A stretch of 64,000 nt of DNA from Streptomyces lienomycini (GTDB lineage: Bacteria > Actinomycetota > Actinomycetes > Streptomycetales > Streptomycetaceae): NCBI RefSeq assembly GCF_027947595.1, contig NZ_CP116257.1:2108001-2172000 (forward strand), written 5' to 3'. The notes under the pieces were generated by a model, which was not told where the DNA came from, ran no database searches, and worked only from the letters and a program-made list of their open reading frames with translations. The position numbers and the translations under genes were made by a program. Shown piece after piece: positions 9,186-16,574 of the stretch. Every line of letters begins with the position of its first letter. Within the stretch, counting starts at the first letter, position 1.

Positions 9186-10352
9186 ATGACCGCATTCTCG
9201 CTCGAACCGGCACAACTCGCCTGGCGCGACGAGCTGCGCGCCCTCGCCGCCGAACGGCTGCGCCCGCTCGCGGACAGGGGCGAGCCGGGCCGGGTCAACC
9301 GCGCCCTGCTCGCCGAACTCGGCGCCCTCGGTCTGCCGGCCCGCCTGTTCACCTCGGGCGCCCTCGACCTGTGCCTGATGCGGGAGTCTCTCGCCCACGC
9401 CTGCACGGAGGCCGAGACCGCCCTCGCCCTCCAGGGCCTCGGCGCCCACCCGGTGCACGCCCACGGCACCGAGTCCCAGCGCGCCCGCTGGCTCCCCCGC
9501 GTCGGCGACGGCACCGCGGTGGCCGCCTTCGCCCTCTCCGAGCCCGACGCGGGCTCGGACGCGGCGGCCCTGTCCCTGCGGGCGGAACCGGACGCGGGCG
9601 GGGGACCGGGCCCGGGTTGGCGGCTGACCGGCGAGAAGTGCTGGATCTCCAACGCTCCCGAGGCCGACGTCTACACCGTGTTCGCCCGCACCACCCCCGG
9701 CGCCGGCGCCCGCGGCGTCACCGCCTTCCTCGTGCCCGCCGACCGCCCCGGCCTCACCGGCACCCCGCTCGACATGCTCTCGCCGCACCCCATCGGCGCC
9801 CTCGCCTTCGACGCCGTGCCCGTCACCGCGGACGACGTGCTCGGCGAGCCGGACCACGGCTTCCGGGTGGCCATGGACACCCTCAACCTGTTCCGCCCCA
9901 GCGTCGGCGCCTTCGCCGTCGGCATGGCGCAGGCCGCCCTGGACGCGACCCTCGCGCACACCACCGCCCGTGACGCCTTCGGCGGCAAGCTGCGCGACCT
10001 CCAAACCGTCTCCCACCAGGTCGCCGAGATGGCGCTGCGCACGGAGGCGGCCCGCCTGATGGTGTACGCGGCGGCGACGGCGTACGACGCGGGCGCCCCG
10101 GACGTCCCGAAGCGCGCCGCGATGGCGAAACTCCTCGCCACCGAGACCGCCCAGTACGTCGTCGACCGCGCCGTCCAACTGCACGGCGCCCGCGCCCTGC
10201 GCCGCGGCCACCTCCTCGAACACCTCTACCGCGAGGTGCGCGCCCCCCGCGTCTACGAGGGCGCCAGCGAGGTCCAGCGCGGCATCATCGCCAAGGAGCT
10301 GTACCGGACGCACCGCACCCAGCACGCCACGACCGAGGAGGCCGGAGCATGA
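9186..10352 (+). CDS. Acyl-CoA dehydrogenase
   Basis: This 388-residue protein has the family signatures AFALSEPDAGSD (FAD/substrate loop), GEKCWISNA, and a C-terminal VQLHGARALRRGHLLEHLYREVRAPRVYEGASEVQR-like region read in two parts. The YEG glutamate is the usual catalytic base. It would oxidise an acyl-CoA between the alpha and beta carbons and pass electrons to ETF. The start follows a GGGGAAGGGA site. The stop overlaps the Rid-family gene start (ATGA), so the two are translationally coupled. In the proposed aminobenzoate route it would act on the saturated or partly reduced ring-derived CoA ester, which is an inference. Confidence 0.92.
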   Translation: MTAFSLEPAQLAWRDELRALAAERLRPLADRGEPGRVNRALLAELGALGLPARLFTSGALDLCLMRESLAHACTEAETALALQGLGAHPVHAHGTESQRARWLPRVGDGTAVAAFALSEPDAGSDAAALSLRAEPDAGGGPGPGWRLTGEKCWISNAPEADVYTVFARTTPGAGARGVTAFLVPADRPGLTGTPLDMLSPHPIGALAFDAVPVTADDVLGEPDHGFRVAMDTLNLFRPSVGAFAVGMAQAALDATLAHTTARDAFGGKLRDLQTVSHQVAEMALRTEAARLMVYAAATAYDAGAPDVPKRAAMAKLLATETAQYVVDRAVQLHGARALRRGHLLEHLYREVRAPRVYEGASEVQRGIIAKELYRTHRTQHATTEEAGA

Positions 10353-10747
10353 CCGCCCAACGGGTGAACCCGCCCGCACTCTCCCCGCCCACCGGCTTCT
10401 CCCACGCCGTCGTCGCCACCGGCACCCGCGTCGTCTTCCTGGCCGGCCAGACCGCCCTCGACACCGACGGCAGGATCACCGGCGACACCCTCGCCGCCCA
10501 GTTCGAGCAGGCCCTCACCAACCTCCTCACCGCCCTGCGCGCCGCCGGCGGCACCCCGGCCGACCTCGCCCGCGTCACCGTCTACGCCACCGACGTCGCC
10601 GCCTACCGTACCCACGCCGCCGACCTCGGCCGCACCTGGCGCGACCTGGCCGGCCGCGACTACCCGGCGATGGCGGTCGTGCAGGTCGTACGCCTGTGGG
10701 ACGAACGGGCGTTGGTGGAACTCGACGGGTTCGCCGTACTGCCGTAG
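10349..10747 (+). CDS. Rid (YjgF/YER057c/UK114) family protein lacking the canonical arginine
   Basis: This 132-residue protein has the length and fold signatures of the Rid family (VFLAGQTALDTDGRI; FEQALTNLLTALRAAGG; VTVYATD). RidA proteins hydrolyse reactive enamines/imines, using an arginine in the PAR(S/A) motif near the C-terminus. Here that position reads PAMAVVQVV, so the arginine is replaced by methionine. This places it in a non-RidA subgroup whose activity is not the standard imine deaminase. It is coupled to the acyl-CoA dehydrogenase by an ATGA overlap. An enamine-handling role would fit, because aminobenzoyl-CoA reduction leaves an amino-enoyl compound that must lose ammonia. Confidence 0.88.
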   Translation: MTAQRVNPPALSPPTGFSHAVVATGTRVVFLAGQTALDTDGRITGDTLAAQFEQALTNLLTALRAAGGTPADLARVTVYATDVAAYRTHAADLGRTWRDLAGRDYPAMAVVQVVRLWDERALVELDGFAVLP

Positions 10748-10791
10748 CCGCCGTACTGCCGCAGCGGGTCCGCGGCCTCTACCATTCCGGC

Positions 10792-11619
10792 ATGCCGGAC
10801 ATCGAACTGAGCGCGGGAACCATCGAGTACGAGGACACCGGCGGCCAGGGCCCGGTCGTCGTCCTCCTCCACGGTCTCGTCCACGACCGGACCGTCTGGC
10901 GCGAGGTCGTCGCCGACCTGCGTACCGACCACCGCGTCGTCGCCCCGACCCTGCCCTACGGCGCCCACCGCCACCCCATGCGCCGGCCCCCGACACCCGA
11001 CCTCGTCAACGAACTGATCGCCGAGTTCCTCGACCGCCTCGACCTCACCGACGTCACCCTGGTCGAGAACGACTGCGGACGCGCCCAGACGGTGGCCGCC
11101 CGGCACCCGGAGCGCCTCGCGCGGCTGGTGCTCGTCGCGTGCGAGGCGTTCGACAACTACCCGCCGGGCCTGCCCGGAAAGCTGATCGGCGTCGCCTGCC
11201 GGACACCCGGTGGCGTGCCCCTGCTGGTCCGCACCCTGGGCCTCAAGGCCCTGCGACGCCTCCCCGTCGGCATCGGCGCCCTCACCAAGCGGCCCGTCCC
11301 GGACACGGTCGTCGACGGCTGGCTGCGCCCGCTGCGCACCGACCCGGCGATCCGTCGCGACTTCCGGTACTACAACACGCACGTCCGCCGCGACGAACTC
11401 ATCGAGGCCGCCCGGGGATTGCGGACGTTCGACCGGCCCGCGCTCGTGGTCTGGGCGACCGAGGACCTGATGATGCCCCGCGCCCACGGGCGACGCCTGG
11501 CCGAACTCCTCCCGAAGGGGCGGCTGGTGGAGGTCGAGGACGCCAGGACGCTGGTCCCCGAGGACCAGCCGGAGCTGCTCGCCTCGCTGCTGCGGGAGTT
11601 CATCGCCGAGAAGGACTGA
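10792..11619 (+). CDS. Alpha/beta hydrolase with Asp at the nucleophile position
   Basis: This 275-residue alpha/beta-hydrolase fold protein has an N-terminal VVLLHGLVHDRTVW oxyanion segment. The nucleophile elbow reads VENDCGRAQ where serine hydrolases have GxSxG, so aspartate sits at the nucleophile position as in haloalkane dehalogenases and epoxide hydrolases. A late acid/base region (ALVVWATEDLMMP) is present, but the final His is not obvious near the C-terminus, where VEVEDARTLVPEDQPEL appears instead of a clear D..H. It may therefore be catalytically altered. The ATG at 10792, 45 nt after the Rid-family gene, is preferred over the longer overlapping frame. The relation to the aryl-CoA cluster is uncertain. 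Confidence 0.8.
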   Translation: MPDIELSAGTIEYEDTGGQGPVVVLLHGLVHDRTVWREVVADLRTDHRVVAPTLPYGAHRHPMRRPPTPDLVNELIAEFLDRLDLTDVTLVENDCGRAQTVAARHPERLARLVLVACEAFDNYPPGLPGKLIGVACRTPGGVPLLVRTLGLKALRRLPVGIGALTKRPVPDTVVDGWLRPLRTDPAIRRDFRYYNTHVRRDELIEAARGLRTFDRPALVVWATEDLMMPRAHGRRLAELLPKGRLVEVEDARTLVPEDQPELLASLLREFIAEKD

Positions 11620-11637
11620 TCGCCCCCGGCGGCCGGA

Positions 11638-11835
11638 TCACGCAGCCATCGCCACCGGCCCGCCCGGCATCCGGTGCGGGGCGACGACCCGGCCGCCCGG
11701 CCGCAGCTCGCCGGTGTCGTCGAAGACGATGGTGCCGTCGCACAGCAGGCTCCACCCCTGCTCCGGGTGGCCGACGACGATGTGCGCGGGGGCGGGGGAC
11801 TCGGCTGCGGGGCAGGAAGACCGGTGGGTACACAT
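11638..11835 (-). CDS. DUF5999 small protein
   Basis: This 65-residue protein begins MCTHRSSCP and contains HPEQGWSLLCDGTIVFDDTGEL followed by APHR, read in segments. The pattern matches the small Streptomyces family DUF5999 (three cysteines, hydrophilic, cytosolic). The ATG at 11835 follows a purine-rich AGGTGCGCC leader. No function is known. It is convergent with the alpha/beta hydrolase gene. Confidence 0.8.
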   Translation of the reverse strand: MCTHRSSCPAAESPAPAHIVVGHPEQGWSLLCDGTIVFDDTGELRPGGRVVAPHRMPGGPVAMAA

Positions 11836-11970
11836 GGCGCACCTCCACGTCGGGAGACCGTCCCGTCGTCGGGACCGTCGCGTGTACCGACCGTGCGCCC
11901 GCCGGGAAGCCGTCGCCAAGACCCTGGCGGCAGGCGTGACAACACCCGGACAAGCCGGCGACGGTTCCAC

Positions 11971-12055
11971 GACGACCGAGACAACCGAGACAGACGACCG
12001 AGGCAACCGAGGCAACCGAGACGACCGAGACGACCGAGACGACCGAGACAACCGA
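11971..12055. repeat. 9-bp tandem repeat (GACCGAGAC/AACCGAGAC minisatellite)
   Basis: About nine imperfect copies of GACCGAGAC, AACCGAGAC and the GGC-ending variants lie head to tail in the 317-nt gap between the DUF5999 and DUF6299 genes. Because the unit is a multiple of three, several frames stay open across it, which creates spurious ORFs. Apart from the repeat I see nothing definite in this gap. Confidence 0.85.
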
Positions 12056-12080
12056 CGCGGACTCGCCACCGAAGGAGTGA

Positions 12081-12614
<534 letters not shown>

Positions 12615-12669
12615 CCCCTCCCGGCGGTCTCCGTCGCCCACCTCGGACCGAGACCGCCGACGACTTCCG

Positions 12670-12702
12670 CATTCCCTTTCCGCCTAACCTCCGGAAGGAA
12701 TG
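12670..12702. terminator. Hairpin between convergent genes, possible bidirectional terminator
   Basis: CATTCC-CT-TTCCG pairs with CGGAAGGAATG across a 9-nt loop, giving an 11-bp stem with a two-base bulge. It lies between the stops of the DUF6299 gene (12614) and the opposing DUF2637 gene (12746). There is no T tract, as is usual in Streptomyces. Confidence 0.35.
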
Positions 12703-12745
12703 GAAGCGTATTCCGCCCGTGTTCTTCCGTACCTGGTCGGGTCGT

Positions 12746-13603
12746 TTACCGGGGGCCCGCGCCGGGTCGCGGTGAACGCACGGCATTCCGCCGCTGCTGC
12801 GGAAGGGACACCGCGTCGGACGCCGCCCCGCCCGACGGCTCGTCACCCGGCGTGACCGCGAGGCGCTGCCGATGGCGCGGCACCGCCCGCCGGGGCGGAC
12901 GGGTGAGCGTGATCTGCCGGATGACCTGCTGGAAGCAGACCAGCGAGGCCAGACCGGGCAGCGCCGCCGCCGCACCGTCGCTGAGCGTTCTGGGCGCCTC
13001 GGCGATGCACAGCAGCATCGCGATGGCCGAGAACAGCAGGACGACGGCCCAGGAGTGCACCGCGCGGCGCTGGTGCAGCGCGGCCCGCAACACCGCCAGC
13101 GAGGCCACCAGCCAGGGCCCGTAGACCAGCAGCGGCCACCAGGACACGACGCTGCCGCGGGTGCGCGTCACGGCGGCCAGACGCAACGGCTCGTAGGCCA
13201 CCATGCCGCCGAACAGGCTCACCGAGGCCGCGATGACCGCGGCGAGCGCGGCGACGAACAGGCTCGCCGCCCGCAGCCGGCTCACCTTCCTGCGGACCCT
13301 GCGGTGACTCGTCGGGGACTCCCTCAACGGGGGCAGCTCCGCCGTGATCTCCTGCAGATTGCTCAACGGGGTGCCCGGGGCGGGCGCGAGCGCCGAGGCG
13401 TCCGTCACGGGCGGGGCCGGGGCCTGCTGCTCCATCGCGTCCTGCAGCAGGAACGCGAGCTCCTCGGCCGGGTCCCAACCGGGTTCGGGCGGGACCAGGG
13501 TCTCCTGAAAGAACCCCTCGGGCGCCCGGTGCCGACCGGTGCCCGTGGGGTGGAGCAGTCCTTCGCCGTAGGGCATGTGGGGATGAGTGTGTTCCTCGTA
13601 CAC
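12746..13603 (-). CDS. DUF2637 (SpdB-like) membrane protein
   Basis: This 285-residue protein has a hydrophilic proline-rich N-terminus (about 1-115) followed by four predicted membrane helices: SLFVAALAAVIAASVSLFGG, WPLLVYGPWLVASLAVL, WAVVLLFSAIAMLLCIA and ALPGLASLVCFQQVI. A basic C-terminal tail follows. This matches DUF2637 proteins, which include plasmid-spread (Spd) proteins and many chromosomal Streptomyces paralogues. The GTG start at 13603 lies 10 nt after the stop of a 78-residue gene on the same strand, so the two form a unit. The exact start is uncertain; an ATG (MPYGEG) lies a few codons downstream. Function unknown. Confidence 0.75.
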   Translation of the reverse strand: MYEEHTHPHMPYGEGLLHPTGTGRHRAPEGFFQETLVPPEPGWDPAEELAFLLQDAMEQQAPAPPVTDASALAPAPGTPLSNLQEITAELPPLRESPTSHRRVRRKVSRLRAASLFVAALAAVIAASVSLFGGMVAYEPLRLAAVTRTRGSVVSWWPLLVYGPWLVASLAVLRAALHQRRAVHSWAVVLLFSAIAMLLCIAEAPRTLSDGAAAALPGLASLVCFQQVIRQITLTRPPRRAVPRHRQRLAVTPGDEPSGGAASDAVSLPQQRRNAVRSPRPGAGPR

Positions 13604-13613
13604 GACGGGCCGG

Positions 13614-13850
13614 TCACTCCGTCCGGCTGTACGCCAGGGAGCCCTGCGCGCGCCCCCACCGCTCGGCGAGGCCGGACTCCAACTCGGTCATGACGTCCAG
13701 GAAGCGTTGCAGAACGGGCTCGGTCACACGGAGAGGGACGAGGTGCCCGCCTCTGGTCAGAGTTCCGCCGCTCGGTGACGGACAGTGATATCTGCCGGGC
13801 CTGTAGGTGTACGGGCCAAGCGCCGTCAATTCCCCGTGTTCCTCGGTCAT
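13614..13850 (-). CDS. Small conserved hypothetical protein (78 aa)
   Basis: This is a short hydrophilic protein (MTEEHGELTALGPYTYRPG, then LVPLRVTEPVLQRFLDVMTELE), 10 nt upstream of the DUF2637 membrane protein gene. The operon position, good codon usage and similarity to the small proteins usually encoded just before DUF2637 genes support it as real. No domain is recognised. The ribosome-binding site before the ATG is weak. Confidence 0.6.
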   Translation of the reverse strand: MTEEHGELTALGPYTYRPGRYHCPSPSGGTLTRGGHLVPLRVTEPVLQRFLDVMTELESGLAERWGRAQGSLAYSRTE

Positions 13851-13997
13851 ATCCGAAGTAACGTCTGCCTAGTCCGTCGGATGCGCGGCAGTCGAGTGAA
13901 CGATTTCTGCGATACTTACGCAATCCAGAATTCACACCGGCTCGCCCATGTCGTTGTACGAAAAGCGTCCAAGGGCGCGCGATCGGGCGATCGCCGG

Positions 13998-14540
13998 TCA
14001 GACGGGGCGGCCCCCGGCCTGGTCCCTGGGGGCGTAGCCGAGGGACGCGCGGTCGATGAGACGGTCACCGAGTTCGCGCACGGGGGCGGGCTTCGGCGTC
14101 CGCACGGCCTTCCTGGCCGGGACCTGCTTCGCGGTCGGCTTCGAAGCGGCCTTCTTGCCGCCACCGCCCGTACGCTTGACCGGCGTTCCCTTCGCCTGCC
14201 GGGCGGCCCTCGCGGCCGGCGTGTCCCGTGCCGCGTACTTCTTGCGGAGCGCCGAGAGCTGCTCGCGCTCCTGGACGACCACGTCGGCGGGCAGGGCGTT
14301 GGCGACGGCCCGGGCCCGGCTGAGCGCGTAGCGTGCCGCGTTCCAGTTCTTCCTGTTGATCGCCGCGCGGGCCAGGCCGAGGGCCTGGTGCAGCGCCTTG
14401 ATCTTCGCGGGCTGCCGCCTGGGTACGGGAACCTCGGCCCCACTGGCACGCCGCTGCCCGGCGGCACGGGTGCCCCAGTCCGTACCCGAGGTCAGGACGA
14501 CGGTCGAACGGGGGTTGCTGCTCTGACTTCGACGTACCAC
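13998..14540 (-). CDS. Lysine/arginine-rich basic protein of unknown function
   Basis: This 180-residue protein begins at a GTG preceded by AAGGAACC, about 11 nt away. A helical core (ALHQALGLARAAINRKNWNAARYALSRARAVA, read in parts, about residues 45-75) is followed by a coiled REQLSALRKKYAARDT segment and a Lys/Arg/Pro/Ala-rich tail (residues about 105-165) like the low-complexity tails of histone-like proteins. It may bind nucleic acid. No family is recognised. It lies 160 nt from the OBAP homologue on the same strand. Confidence 0.55.
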   Translation of the reverse strand: MVRRSQSSNPRSTVVLTSGTDWGTRAAGQRRASGAEVPVPRRQPAKIKALHQALGLARAAINRKNWNAARYALSRARAVANALPADVVVQEREQLSALRKKYAARDTPAARAARQAKGTPVKRTGGGGKKAASKPTAKQVPARKAVRTPKPAPVRELGDRLIDRASLGYAPRDQAGGRPV

Positions 14541-14700
14541 GTGCCGCTGGTTCCTTGGATGCCGCCGGGGAGCCCGGACCGACCAGGCCGAACCACCGGA
14601 CACGGTGGGCGATGACCTGGCGATATTACGTTCCCGTGCGCCGACGGGGAAGAGGTGCCTCGGCGCCGCCCCTGCCCGACGGGGTGACGCGCCGCGACGG

Positions 14701-15489
14701 TCAGCGCCTGAGGTCCGTCTCCTCGACGCGGGTCTGTACCGTCCGGCCGCTCTCCCAGCCATTCGCGCCCGGTGCCACCTCCGGCATGGGGATGTCCGCC
14801 CGGTTCTCCCGCTTGCCCGACGTCGAGAGGCCGAGCCGGTCGTCCCGGGCCCGGATCATCTCGTCCGACGCCTGCCCGTCCTCGGTGAAGCCCATCATGA
14901 GCTGGGGGATGCCGTACGGGAAGTCGTCGCGGTCGTACTGCCACGTGTGGAACGTCTTCCCGTACGTGGTCACGAGATCCTCGAAGTAGGTGTGCTCGGC
15001 CAGGTCGGGGATGCCGGGGGCGGTGAGGATGCCCGACTTGACCTCGTAGTGGTGGCTGTGCCAGAGCCGCTTCTCGTCCTCCGGCAGACCGCGGAAGCGT
15101 TCCTCGCTGATGATGTACTCGATGCCGATCAGCCGGGCGTCGGGCGCGTTGCGGTCGAAGATGACGCACTGGTGCAGGTCGTGCTGGAGGTGGATGCAGA
15201 AGTGCGTGGCCTCCACCTGCCGGCCCATGTCGTCGGCGTACATGTGGAAGCCGTTGAGGTACGTGCTCATCGCCTCCAGCGGGTACTTCCGCTGCATGGC
15301 CCCGGCCGCCAGGTCCAGCGCGCGGTGCTTGAGCGGGTGCCCCTTGCCGATCCTGCCGACCGTGGCCGCCTTCCGGCCGAACAGCAGGCCGGCCGCGGCC
15401 GTGATACCCGCCGCGGTACCGATGCCGATACTCGCGGCCGCCCCTCGGCCGGAGCCGCGCGAGCGGTGCGTGCCCTGTGTGAGTGCCAT
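14701..15489 (-). CDS. Oil-body-associated-protein (OBAP, DUF1264) homologue
   Basis: This 262-residue protein has the diagnostic DUF1264/OBAP segments in order: FHMYADDMGRQVEATHFC, LHQCVIFDRN, ARLIGIEYIISEERF, LWHSHHYEVKSGILTAPG and TYGKTFHTWQYDRDD, with conserved histidines and cysteines that could form a metal or ligand site. In plants, OBAPs locate to seed lipid droplets; bacterial members have no established role. Here an N-terminal Ala/Gly-rich hydrophobic stretch (AAASIGIGTAAGITAAAGLL) may serve as a membrane anchor. The ATG at 15489 (MALTQGTH) is chosen because upstream codons are proline/glycine filler. It lies 140 nt downstream of the NDT/TIR-like gene on the same strand and could be co-transcribed. 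Confidence 0.82.
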   Translation of the reverse strand: MALTQGTHRSRGSGRGAAASIGIGTAAGITAAAGLLFGRKAATVGRIGKGHPLKHRALDLAAGAMQRKYPLEAMSTYLNGFHMYADDMGRQVEATHFCIHLQHDLHQCVIFDRNAPDARLIGIEYIISEERFRGLPEDEKRLWHSHHYEVKSGILTAPGIPDLAEHTYFEDLVTTYGKTFHTWQYDRDDFPYGIPQLMMGFTEDGQASDEMIRARDDRLGLSTSGKRENRADIPMPEVAPGANGWESGRTVQTRVEETDLRR

Positions 15490-15628
15490 GGGCGGCGAGT
15501 CCCCTGGACCGGGCCCCTGTAACGGTCCGCCCGGAAGACGATCACGGTCGGGCCCCAGCAGCCCCTGAGCCACAGGACACGGCGTGCTCCTCTCTTCTGC
15601 GGTACGCGTGCATGGAGGCGCCCGGGGC

Positions 15629-16390
15629 TCAGGCCTCCTGCGCCGGGGCCGTGGTCCCCGGGAACGTGCTGTGCATCAGGTCCTGGAGCCATGCGGAGCC
15701 GTTCTTGGACTTCAGCTCGCCCATGAGGACCATCAGGCTGTCCCGCTGGAGGTGGCCCTGCTGGACCCACATCCCGATGACGTTCTGGAGGAGGGCCAGG
15801 TCGTGCCGGGCGGAGGTCTCGGTGGCGGGCCTGCTGAGCTGCCGCTGGATGCCCTTGACTACCTCGAGGATGTCCGCCACCCCGCGCTCCTCCACCTTGT
15901 CCGAGCTGCGGAGTTCGGCGAGGTCCATCGTGTACGTCATGGGTGTGTTCACGGCCTCGCCCGCCTCGACGGCCTTGATCGCCCGGACGATCGCCTCCCG
16001 GGCCTCCGCGGCGCTGTCCAGGTCCCGGTGGTCCAGTTCGATGGTCCGCAGCCCCTGTACGTCGAACGGAACGGGCTGGCCCTCGGAGATGATCTGGATG
16101 AAGGGCTTGCCGGTGGTGTGCCGCACCGCGAGTTCGTAGAAGACGTTCGGATTCTGGTCGGTCAGATCGGCGATCACCAGTCCGTCGCCGAGAATCCGCT
16201 CGAGGACCTGTGTGCTGATCAGCCCCGAGGAGTCGATCTCGTCGGCCCTGGTCGCCTGATACCCGCATTCCAGGGCCGCCGGTTTCACGATGTGTCGGAG
16301 AATCTGGTCGCTGCGTCGCCGGATGTCGGAGCCCGTCGCTCCGATCGGCGCTATGTAGAAACAGCGGTGGGTCGTGGCTGGCGTTTCCAT
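15629..16390 (-). CDS. Nucleoside 2-deoxyribosyltransferase-like / TIR-like protein
   Basis: This 253-residue protein has an N-terminal Rossmann-like domain (about 1-130) with CFYIAPIGATGSDIRRRSDQI, GLVIADLTDQNPNVFYELAVRH and KPFIQII. The glutamate in NPNVFYELAVRH (E86) sits where nucleoside deoxyribosyltransferases and NAD-cleaving TIR/SLOG-like enzymes carry a catalytic acid. The C-terminal half is helical. Such domains are recurrent effectors or ligand sensors in bacterial immunity. It is encoded divergently from the NACHT gene, with 184 nt between the starts. The ATG at 16390 follows GGGGGGAAC. Enzymatic activity is inferred, not shown. Confidence 0.75.
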   Translation of the reverse strand: METPATTHRCFYIAPIGATGSDIRRRSDQILRHIVKPAALECGYQATRADEIDSSGLISTQVLERILGDGLVIADLTDQNPNVFYELAVRHTTGKPFIQIISEGQPVPFDVQGLRTIELDHRDLDSAAEAREAIVRAIKAVEAGEAVNTPMTYTMDLAELRSSDKVEERGVADILEVVKGIQRQLSRPATETSARHDLALLQNVIGMWVQQGHLQRDSLMVLMGELKSKNGSAWLQDLMHSTFPGTTAPAQEA

Positions 16391-16421
16391 GTTCCCCCCG
16401 GTCCATGAAGTGGGCGGCGGC

Positions 16422-16457
16422 AGTATAGGGCGTCGCACTCTTCGGGTATTGATTATA
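16422..16457 (-). promoter_or_regulatory. Leftward promoter region of the NDT/TIR-like gene
   Basis: Two -10-like hexamers read leftwards. One is a perfect TATAAT at 16452-16457 and the other a TATACT at 16422-16427, the latter giving a leader of about 25 nt before the start at 16390. Consensus TATAAT is rare in this GC-rich background. No good -35 is seen for either. Confidence 0.35.
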
Positions 16458-16509
16458 TCTGATGAGGAATCGGGCTGATATCAGGTGAATTGCACTTTGG
16501 CGGGACACA

Positions 16510-16538
16510 CAGACAGGCGTCCCACGGGCCACTAGGCT
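16510..16538 (+). promoter_or_regulatory. Predicted promoter of the NACHT gene
   Basis: CAGACA, a 17-nt spacer and TAGGCT lie about 36 nt before the GTG start. The TAGGCT -10 is of the usual Streptomyces type, and the implied leader is about 30 nt. Confidence 0.4.
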
Positions 16539-16574
16539 GGCAGGTGAAGGTACACGGAACCGGGGGGTTGATCA

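Noticed and set aside
11971..12055. CRISPR-like repeat array
   Set aside because: The units are contiguous 9-mers without spacers, and no cas gene is present.
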